Below are positions 9,220 to 16,700 of a stretch of 64,000 nt of DNA, piece after piece. Positions within the stretch are counted from its first letter, which is position 1; each line of letters begins with the position of its first letter. Source of the DNA: Deltaproteobacteria bacterium (GTDB taxonomy: Bacteria > Myxococcota_A > Polyangia > Polyangiales > Ga0077539); NCBI GenBank assembly GCA_947477565.1, contig CANJUR010000001.1, positions 215,996-279,995 on the forward strand, written 5' to 3'. Made by a program: the position numbers and the translations under genes. The notes below the pieces were generated by a model that did no database searches, was not told the origin of the DNA, and was given only the letters and a program-made list of their open reading frames with translations.

Positions 9220-9906
9220 ATGGCGCTTCGACTGGTCCGCTCAGGGGATGTTGGCATCGAGAGGACGGCGCAGCGCGAGGACACTGAAGCGTATCCCTTT
9301 GGTGAGACGCCGCTCGTGGTGACTTTTGCGGCACGCGACGACCTCGGTGAACTCGCCGCAGGCGACCGCCTACCGCTCGCCGCGACGCCGGAAATTTCGC
9401 AAGACGATGCCTACCTCGTGATGCCAAACCGGGCGCGCGAACACCTCGCGACGGCCTTCGCGCGTGGCCAGTCGGGACGCCTCGCACAGTGGTTCTCCGA
9501 GGCCTGGGTGGTGCGCGCAGAGGTGGACGGCGGAAGAGCGCCGCGGCTATGGATCGGGGCCGCGTGGAGGGCGTCGGTGTTGCTCGCCGGGCGCGCTGGA
9601 CGCGTCGTTTCGATGGGCGGACTGGGCGACCCGATGCGAGTCATCAACCGCCTCCCGTTCATCGAATCGCTCGCACGCGGTGGCCTGCTCGATGCGAGCG
9701 GCACGGAGGCAATCCTCTCGCGCGGCAGCTATGTGGGCGTCTCCCGTCTCGGGATGCCCGAACTGGGCCTCGGACCTGACACCGTCGAGCCGACGTTCAT
9801 CTGGACGGAGCGCGAGGGCCAGGCGACACGGGTGCGCGTCGCGCTCGCAGGCGCAGAGGACGATGCGCCGATCGCGCTGCTCTCACCGCTGACGCTCGTC
9901 GCCTGA
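9220..9906 (+). CDS. Hypothetical protein
   Basis: A 228-residue cytoplasmic-looking protein, not recognised. The frame is open upstream to 9019, but the translated upstream part is low-complexity and basic, whereas coherent sequence begins at ATG 9220 (MALRLVRSGDVGIE). Visible segments include VRAEVDGGRAPRLWIGAAWR and SYVGVSRLGMPELGLGPDTV. No clear Shine-Dalgarno precedes the chosen start. It ends just before an intergenic region rich in palindromes. Confidence 0.6.
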   Translation: MALRLVRSGDVGIERTAQREDTEAYPFGETPLVVTFAARDDLGELAAGDRLPLAATPEISQDDAYLVMPNRAREHLATAFARGQSGRLAQWFSEAWVVRAEVDGGRAPRLWIGAAWRASVLLAGRAGRVVSMGGLGDPMRVINRLPFIESLARGGLLDASGTEAILSRGSYVGVSRLGMPELGLGPDTVEPTFIWTEREGQATRVRVALAGAEDDAPIALLSPLTLVA

Positions 9907-10102
9907 CGGGCCGCGGGAATACACGGGGGGTCCTGTGGTTGGGGCGTCCCATCGGGGGTGCGGTTCGTGGGAGGGGACGGCGAGCTTGACCGGGCGGGAG
10001 CGGATAGGGAGTCCAACGGCCCCGAGCGTGAGGATCTCCCGCCGGTCGCCGCCCAATCGGGCTTCGTCACGGCCCCGTCGGCGGTGAGATCAGCGCGGGA
10101 AC

Positions 10103-10138
10103 AGGTTACTACAGCAGGTAATCATCACTCGGTAACCT
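10103..10138. repeat. Inverted repeat AGGTTAC / GTAACCT
   Basis: Seven-base arms AGGTTAC (10103-10109) and GTAACCT (10132-10138) are separated by 22 bases. This could be a protein binding site or a weak hairpin. It lies about 33 bases from the triple palindrome array. Confidence 0.5.
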
Positions 10139-10170
10139 CCCGTATTCAGGCGATGCCACTGACGACCGCA

Positions 10171-10233
10171 CCGTCATCAGACCTGATGAATCCGTCATCA
10201 GACCTGATGAATCCGTCATCAGACCTGATGAAC
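10171..10233. repeat. Three tandem 21-bp repeats, each with a 16-bp palindrome
   Basis: Three head-to-tail copies (10171-10191, 10192-10212, 10213-10233) are identical except for the last base of the third. Each contains TCATCAGACCTGATGA, a palindrome with 7-base arms around AC. The 21-base spacing is two helical turns, so bound dimers would lie on one face. The array ends 5 bases from the stop codon of the minus-strand gene at 10239. Confidence 0.9.
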
Positions 10234-10238
10234 TCGGC

Positions 10239-10970
10239 TCAGCGCTTCGTGATCGCTGCGAGCTGCGCTTGCGACAGCCCATCGATGACGAAGCGCGACG
10301 GCGCGCCCGGCTTCGTCGCGAACACGCTCACCTCCGCCGCCTCGTACCCGCGCTGGCGTAGCCGCTTCGTCGCCCCGGTCGCCGCCGCCCGCTCGGCCGC
10401 GGTGGTGGTGCGGCCCTTCGGTCGCTTCCCCGTCGCGTCGCCGTGGTGCGCACGCACCTGCTTCGTCGCCTCGATGATCGCCTCGGTGGTCGCCTTCGCG
10501 AGCGCGAGCTTCGGACCGCCCGACCACAGCGTCACCACCCGCTGCGCGAGCACCGCCGCGGTGTCGTCGGCCTCCGTGGCCAGCGCGAGGTCGAGCAGCG
10601 CGTTGATGCGGTGCACCTTCAGCCGCGTGAACTCCGCCTCGCTCACCTCCCCGACCGCGCGCACGAGCCGGTCGGCCGCCTGCGACGACAGCTCGAACTC
10701 GCGCGTACACAGGTCGTGGAAGCCTTCCGCAAACCCGGCCGCCTCGCTCATGCCAGGGGCCTTCAGGAGGGCGAGCGCCTGGCCGAGCTCGTAGGTTCCG
10801 CGCAGGGACTCGGCGTGCGCGCCGCGGGCGCGGGCGAGCGCATTGCGGGCGGCGTCGGTGAGGCGCTTCTTCGCCAGCGCGACCATGCGGTCGGCATTCT
10901 GGCGGAGCGCCGGCGGAAGGGCGCGTGCGGGCGCAGCGGGCGTGGGGCGAACGGTCTTCTGGGTGGCCAT
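10239..10970 (-). CDS. Hypothetical protein, possibly DNA-binding, next to a palindrome array
   Basis: A 243-residue protein from ATG 10970. The N-terminus is Ala/Pro-rich. Residues about 50-125 (GTYELGQALALLKAPGMSEA, then FELSSQAADRLVRAVGEVSE) resemble the helical layout of proteins in which an immunity/ParB-associated helix-turn-helix follows the phrase ...ELSxxxADRxxR. The C-terminus is basic (ATGKRPKGRTTTAAERAAATG). The family match is tentative. The stop lies 5 bases from the triple 21-bp repeat. A different upstream minus frame starting at 11124 (MSEEERASIVELYEWFTRRY) also has coding-like codons and runs into this gene out of register, so a frameshifted N-terminal extension is possible. 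Confidence 0.65.
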   Translation of the reverse strand: MATQKTVRPTPAAPARALPPALRQNADRMVALAKKRLTDAARNALARARGAHAESLRGTYELGQALALLKAPGMSEAAGFAEGFHDLCTREFELSSQAADRLVRAVGEVSEAEFTRLKVHRINALLDLALATEADDTAAVLAQRVVTLWSGGPKLALAKATTEAIIEATKQVRAHHGDATGKRPKGRTTTAAERAAATGATKRLRQRGYEAAEVSVFATKPGAPSRFVIDGLSQAQLAAITKR

Positions 10971-11144
10971 CGGGCGACGGTGTCGGAGCGCGGGCGGCAG
11001 CGTCAAGCGTGGGCAGGTAGCGCGGCAGGCGTCGCGAGGCCGCGAGGCGCTGCATCGGGGTCGGATAGCGCCGCGTGAACCACTCGTACAGTTCGACGAT
11101 CGACGCCCGCTCTTCTTCCGACATGGGCACATCCCCTATTTTGC

Positions 11145-11192
11145 GCCGTCGAGAGCACCCGCTCACCGCGCTAAAGGAGCCTCGCTGGCGAT
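11145..11192 (-). repeat. Dispersed intergenic repeat, copy A
   Basis: Read on the minus strand, it contains GCCAGCGAGGCTCC, then GCGCGGTGAGCGGGTGC and TCTCGACGGCGCAAA. Copies B (13066-13112, minus), C (23326-23390, plus) and D (25905-25970, plus) share this order with a few substitutions. In this orientation it points towards the reading frames starting at 11124 and 10970. Confidence 0.75.
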
Positions 11193-11195
11193 TGG

Positions 11196-12635
11196 CTACT
11201 GCGGACTTGTTAGCTGGTCGAGCAGATCGGCGAATACGGCAAGTTGCGTCTCGCGTTCTGCCATATCGCTCTTGCCGGGGGGCCCGAACTGCATGGTCAA
11301 GACTCCGTTCTTGATGCCCGAAATATCGCTCGGCACGAAGGAAATCCGGCGTTTGCCAGGGAAGAGTTGGATGTCGACCCTGGGAGACTTCGCCGTAGTG
11401 GTAGCGACGGAGACCATCAGGTCGCTGCCCAACCAGACCTCCAGAGTGTTTTCATCCCTTAGCGAGACAGCGAGGCTCCGTGCCTCGAGCTCTGTCAGGA
11501 CCCGATGATAGACATCGCTTAACTTAGTGTTCTTCTCGGCCAACAGGACGAATGCCGTCCGGGACGCATCGGGCGAGAGAAACGCGGGCAGCGTGGGCAC
11601 CCCGGCAGATGGAAGGCGCTGGAACTCCTCGGTGATGAGCGACTGCAGGTTGGCGAGGCTGCGCGACAGGTCGCCCTCTGCACTCCGCACCTTCCAGGCC
11701 ACTTCGTCGAGCGAACGCATCACCGCCGTCCGGCTGTCGAACAGCGTATTCTGAAGGTCTTTCAGCGTGGTGAGCGTCCCTTCGAACAGGCGTAGCTCTT
11801 CGCCGATGCGTTCCCACGACCGCTCCAACGCACGGGCGTCATAGAGGCGTACGGAGCGCTGCTGCACGCGCAGTATCATCATGGACCGCAGCAACATGAT
11901 GCCGCGAATGACGCCCCAACCGTCTCCCCCTGCGTTCGGGATATAGATGGCTGTGTAGTCGGCAGTCTCTTCGATGTCGAAGAGTCCAGTCATGTTCGGG
12001 ATGCTCGAGGTCAGCGAGACGAAGAGCCCGAAGCGTTTCTCCTGTTTTATGAGATCGCGCCGAAACTTCTCGATTTCCTTCGTCGGCACGGAGTTGGTGT
12101 AGAGCTTCACCTCGACGAGGGCTGTTTCCAGCTTGTCATCCGGGAGCGCCAGCGTTGCATGAATATCGGCCTGGGCTGCTTGCGTTCCGGTCTGCTCAAA
12201 CGTGTCATTCGGAAATGCATGGGTCAGCTGACTCATGACGAGCCGTTCGCCCAGCTCTCCCTTGCGTTGCGATTTGTCTGAGGCGGTCACCAGCCGATCC
12301 AGCAGTTCTTTGACCGTCTCCATCTTGTCGAGGACCGGTGCGAACATCTCGTCCATTGCCTCCTGGCCCGACGAGGCGCGCATCAAGGTGACGACCTGTG
12401 TGCCGATGGCGAGCGTGCGCTCCACCTCAAGGGCGAGGTTCTCCGGCGCGATGTTTCGGAGCCATCGGGTGAGGTCTGGCCGCCCGATCTGCACCGAGAG
12501 CTGAAACGGCGCGCCGCCCTCATCGGCTCCGTCGGCATGGTCCGCCGAGCCATACCCCTGATCCATGGAATCGGTGGTCGTGAGGGCTTCCACGGTATCC
12601 AAGGAATCTTCGTTCGTCTTCTTCTTCGTCGCCAT
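11196..12635 (-). CDS. Predicted PD-(D/E)XK-superfamily nuclease-like protein
   Basis: A 479-residue protein with no signal peptide. Residues 125-200 carry a restriction-like nuclease signature: KGELGERL (Glu127/Glu130), QADIHATL (Asp157), LVEVKLYT (Glu175-x-Lys177), and then a Lys/Arg-rich helix. Before it is an acidic N-terminus (residues 1-40) and a helical region. After it is a long predicted coiled stretch (about residues 265-335) and a C-terminal domain. Similar D...ExK arrangements occur in RmuC and in virus- or phage-encoded proteins of unknown role. The gene is clearly lower in G+C than its flanks (rows of 33/60 and 35/60 against 46/60 in the neighbouring gene), suggesting acquisition. 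The substrate is unknown, and nuclease activity is inferred from motifs only. Confidence 0.6.
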   Translation of the reverse strand: MATKKKTNEDSLDTVEALTTTDSMDQGYGSADHADGADEGGAPFQLSVQIGRPDLTRWLRNIAPENLALEVERTLAIGTQVVTLMRASSGQEAMDEMFAPVLDKMETVKELLDRLVTASDKSQRKGELGERLVMSQLTHAFPNDTFEQTGTQAAQADIHATLALPDDKLETALVEVKLYTNSVPTKEIEKFRRDLIKQEKRFGLFVSLTSSIPNMTGLFDIEETADYTAIYIPNAGGDGWGVIRGIMLLRSMMILRVQQRSVRLYDARALERSWERIGEELRLFEGTLTTLKDLQNTLFDSRTAVMRSLDEVAWKVRSAEGDLSRSLANLQSLITEEFQRLPSAGVPTLPAFLSPDASRTAFVLLAEKNTKLSDVYHRVLTELEARSLAVSLRDENTLEVWLGSDLMVSVATTTAKSPRVDIQLFPGKRRISFVPSDISGIKNGVLTMQFGPPGKSDMAERETQLAVFADLLDQLTSPQ

Positions 12636-12735
12636 TCCCCGCCTCGCTGTTTCTTGCCGCCTGAGTGTCCACCATAGCCCGAGTGACAGCAGAAATTCAG
12701 AGTGCGGGGGATTAATCGATGCAACCCTACAAAGC

Positions 12736-12876
12736 CCTTCTGGGACGAATCCGCTAGCGTTTACAAAATAGATAGCGCTTTAGCGAAGCGCCACTGCGGG
12801 CGAGTGACAGTCACCCACACGGCATCAGGCACTTCGCCAGGGCGCGGTTGAACGAAGCCGCGGAGCTTCCGAGCGT
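12736..12876 (+). repeat. About 140-bp dispersed repeat, copy 1
   Basis: This aligns over its length with 18598-18737 in the same orientation. Shared segments include CCTTCTGG, GATAGCG, GCGAAGCGCCAC, GCGGGCGAGT, GGGCGCGGTTGAAC and AAGCCGCGGAGC. The opening part (CTGG-ACGAATCCGC) recurs at the start of copy D at 25868. It is intergenic with no coding potential seen. Confidence 0.8.
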
Positions 12877-13065
12877 TCGTCAGTCCAGAACCCTACGGGG
12901 AATTTAGCCGAAGCCCTTGTTTCCCATCGAATCGGTCGAGATCGGGGAGGGTCTACGAAGGGTGTTCAGAGAGGCACAAGGGGCGATGGCCAGACGCTTC
13001 GTAACGCGCTCTGGCCTGCAGCGGAGCGGCTTTGTTCAATATCCTGGATGCGGAGTTTCCTTGCT

Positions 13066-13112
13066 TCGCGCCGTCGAGAGCATCCGCTCGCCACGCTGGA
13101 GGAGGTTGCTGG
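13066..13112 (-). repeat. Dispersed intergenic repeat, copy B
   Basis: Minus-strand copy of the element at 11145-11192 (shares TGCTCTCGACGGCGC and GAGCGGATGCTCTCG). It lies between copy 1 of the 140-bp repeat and the broken kinase gene. Confidence 0.7.
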
Positions 13113-13215
13113 CTCGCGCGAAGACGGCGCCGTCGTCTGCGAGCACGGGAATGAGAGCCGCCAGTCCGAAGTGCGCAACCCCTGTCACGAGCACCGCGGC
13201 GCAAGGTGGCCGAGC

Positions 13216-13718
13216 GGTTTCGACGCGATGGAGTCCGCACATCGTCTCGGAATCGTGCGCCGTGACCTCAAGCCCGAGAACGTGATGGTGCTCACCGAGC
13301 CGGGCGCGAGGGTCGCGTGAAGGTGCTCGACTTCGGCATCGCCCACCTCCGCGACGCTGAGACGAAGGACGGCACCACGCTCACCCGCGCCGGCACGGTC
13401 GTCGGCACCCCGGCGTACATGAGCCCCGAGTAGATCGACCATCGCTTCGGCGCGGTGACGCCGACCTCGGACGTGCACTCGCTCGGGGTGATCTTCTACG
13501 AGTGCCTCGTCGGAAAGCGGCCCTTCCTGGGGGACGCGGAGATGGTGCTCATCGCGCAACAACTCACGATGACCGCCGACCCCGTCGCAGAGCATCGGCC
13601 TGAGCTCGCCGACTCGCGGCTCAGCGGGCTCGTCGCGGCGATGCTCGAAAAGAAGCCGGAAGTAGGGGGCAGAGCCGCGTCGGGGCCCGAACCTTCGTCG
13701 GGCCTTCACGCTCAGTGA
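13216..13718 (+). pseudogene. Broken Hanks-type Ser/Thr protein kinase fragment
   Basis: Catalytic-core pieces are recognisable: [17 protein letters not shown], then [27 protein letters not shown] and SDVHSLGVIFYECLVGKRPF. It is disabled in several ways. The N-lobe (Gly loop, catalytic Lys) is absent. The HRD motif reads RRD. A frameshift separates the catalytic loop (one frame) from DFG (next frame) near 13300-13316. TAG at 13431 replaces the Gln codon usual after SPE. The homology stops at EKKPE, just before the convergent metalloprotease gene ends at 13720. It is a decayed fragment unless programmed recoding is invoked, for which there is no evidence. Confidence 0.85.
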
Positions 13719-13719
13719 T

Positions 13720-16700
13720 TCAGTTGTACATGCCGCTGAACTGGCGGGTCTGCTCGATGAGGTCGATGTACGACCGCAGCTGCTGCTCGACGTTGTTGCG
13801 CGCCGCGCCAGTGGCGGAGCGGTAGCCCGTCGCGAGGCGGTTGGCGTAGCCCAGCATGCGGCCCGCAATGCCGGTCTCGTTGAGCACGGTATCGCGGCGC
13901 GACAGCCCGACCTCGCGGCCCACCTCGCCGACGCCGGCGCCGGCGTGCACGGCGGCGTAGGTGAGGCCAGTGAAGGGGTTGGTGAACGTCACGAAGGATC
14001 GACCCTCGCCCGCTGGGACGGCCCACGTGTCGCCCTCCCGCCACACGCGAGTCGAGAGGCGCGCGGTGCGATCGAACGCGGCGTCGAGCTGGCCGAAGAG
14101 GTAGGTCAGCGCCTGCAGCTCCAGCGAGAAGCCGAGGTTCGGATCGATCGACCGGAGCAGCGGGTTGCGCTGGCTCTGACCGACCGCGAGGCCCGGCGGG
14201 AGGTTGAGCGTCGCGAGGTGCGTGCGAATCAGCTCGGGCTCCTCGAAGGCGCGCGGTCGAACCTGCACTCCGATGTCATCGTGGTCGCGGGAGAGAAGCG
14301 ACCCGAAGAAGCGCAGCGTCTGCGCGGGATACAGGGTGTACAGGTTGATCTGAAAGCGCTGTGGGTCTTGAAACTCGATCAGCAGCCGATCGGGCGACCA
14401 GATGAACGTGTCGGTGAGGTAGTTGAGCGACATCGACTTGTCGTGAAACGACCCGACGTTGACGATGCGCTCGCGCCAGAAGTTGCCGGAGCCGAAGTCG
14501 TAGTACGACGAGTATTCGCGGCCGGCGCCGATCGGGATGTCGACGCAGCCGACATTGCCGTTGACCCGATCGTAGACGACGGTTCCGTCGACGCGGGTGA
14601 CGGGGCAGTGGCGTCCTGAGTTGGGGTTCACCACCGACGCCTGCGGCATCAGGATCGCGTTGACGAACATGTCGACGATGAGCGACGAACCCAGGCGCCC
14701 GGCCTGAAACGTGGGCGAGTTGAGCAGCGACTCGAAGCCGGCCACGCCCGCGTAGAAGTTCTGATAGATGTTGCCGAGATAGGCGACGCCGCGCATCGAG
14801 TAGTAGGCCTGATCGAGGTACCGACCGGCCATGCGTGAGCGGTAGCCGCTGACGTTGAAGGTCGCCCGGCCTCGCGAAAACGAGTTGGCAAAGTAGTAGT
14901 CCTGATAGTGCTGCGAGACGTAGCGCATCGACTCGAACATGTCGGCGCCGGCGTCGTAGCGCTGGGTGTTCCAGATGCTGTTGGCGTAGCCGTCGGTGTT
15001 GAACATGTACGGCACGAGCACGTGCTCCGCCGCCGCCGCGCGGCCGTCGCGGCCGGCCGACGTCACGTTGGTATGGTCAGCGGCCCAATCGAAGGCGCCG
15101 TAGTTGCGCCGCTCGGTCTCGTTCAAAAACACCATGTAGCGATTGGCGTTGCCCACGTTGGGGAGCCCACGCGCGTCGAGGCCGACGATGCGCGGGATGT
15201 CGGTGTAGTGCGGGCTGACCACCGTCGGGGCCTTGCGCGTGCCGCCAAACGCGACGCGCAGAGCGCCCTGATAGCCGCCGGTCGTACCCTCGAACGCGAC
15301 GAGCGCGGCGGCGGGGTCGGCCACGTTGTCGAAGGCCTCGACCATGTCGACGTAGCCGTGCAGCACGAAGGCCCGGTCGTAGCGACCGAGGCCGTGCGCG
15401 TCTTCGTTCCACCCCTTGTAGTCCATGACCGACGAGTAGCCGTACTCCTCGACGCCGCCCGCCTCCTCGGCGGGCGAGTAGAAGGGCAGCCCGTTGGCCA
15501 TGTGCTCGAAGCGCGGGCGAATCTGGTCGGCGGGGACGCCGGGAGCCGTCGGGTCGGCGTTGCCGGCGGTCACGCGAAGCTGCCAGTACCGATCGAAGTA
15601 GTTGATCGCGTCCGCGGAGCCGCTGAAGTTGTGGCGCTCTCCCACGGAGTGACCAAGCTCGTGCAGCAGCACCCCGTAGTGGATGTACTGCTGGAGGTAC
15701 CGCTCGACCTCCTCGTAGTTGAGCGGGCAGTCGCTCTCGCCGCCGTCCGTGGTGCTCGCTGCTTCGGCGCACGCCGCAGCCCCGTTGCGATGGAAGTTCC
15801 AGGTGCGACCGAAGCGCACGTCAGCCGGAACCTCGTTGCGGCGGAAGCGCGCCAGCATCGTGGTGATCACGTCGTCGCTGAACGCGTTGGCCTCGTAGCG
15901 GCACTCGTGCTCCTCGAGCAGCCGTCGCTGCTGCTCCTGCAGCGCGCGCCACTGCATGCTGTTCTCGCGAAACGGCGAGGCCACCTGCGTCGTCGTGGGG
16001 CTCGGCGACTGCGACGGGTCAGCGCCGCCTGCGAGCCGCATCTCCCGATCCATGAGGGCGCTCTCGAGCCCGGTGCCGCGCAGGCGTTCCATCCGTGATT
16101 GGGCGGTGTCACCGGCCGGGGAGAGCGCGACGCGGTCGCGGTGCAGCGCGCCGAGGTTGCGCACCAAAGCGTCTTCGGTGTGGGTGCCGTCGATCTGCGT
16201 GGAGAGCCGATCGATGTCGTTCGGCGACAGGGTCTCGGTATCGACGCCGACGAAGTGATCAAAGGTCGTCTGCTGCAGAAGCGTGTCGAGCTCGGTGCGC
16301 GTCGAGACGTCGCGGTGCACGGGGCGCGGCTGGTTGGGGACGTTGCGTCCGGTGCGCTCCTCGCGGCCGCCGCTAGCGCGAATGTAGTCGTACGAGTCGA
16401 GGACGGTCTGCCCTTGCGCGAACCGCTCGGCGCTCACCTCGCGGTTGAGGATGCGCACCATGTCCGTGGCGAACGAAGCCTGCGTGTCGGTCACGGTCTG
16501 CCACACGGCGCCGCGGCCCGAGATCACCTCGCCGGTCTCCGGGTCGCCGCTGATGCCCGCGAGCCCCCACGGGCCGTTGGCGTCGTATTGGTTCACCGAG
16601 GCGATCATGCTGTAGCGAATGTCGCCGAGGCGCGCGACGGTGCCCTGCGCCCCGCAGGCGTCGGTGTCCCAGCCGGACGCCTGGGCGGCGGCCATCTCCG

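Larger units (their letters stand above)
9907..10238 (+). other. Palindrome-rich intergenic region between convergent genes
   Basis: This 332-base gap lies between the convergent genes ending at 9906 (+) and 10239 (-). It contains no convincing gene. It holds a 7-base inverted repeat (10103-10109 with 10132-10138) and the triple 21-base repeat listed separately. Confidence 0.6.

Noticed and set aside
10171-10233. CRISPR array
   Set aside because: The repeats are directly adjacent without spacers and only three copies of 21 bp. It is a palindromic tandem array, not CRISPR.
10219-11166. A 315-codon minus-strand frame covering the 243-residue gene
   Set aside because: After about residue 60 its translation is Arg/Pro/Gly-rich shadow sequence of the gene in the other frame. 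Only the N-terminal part is treated as a possible leader.
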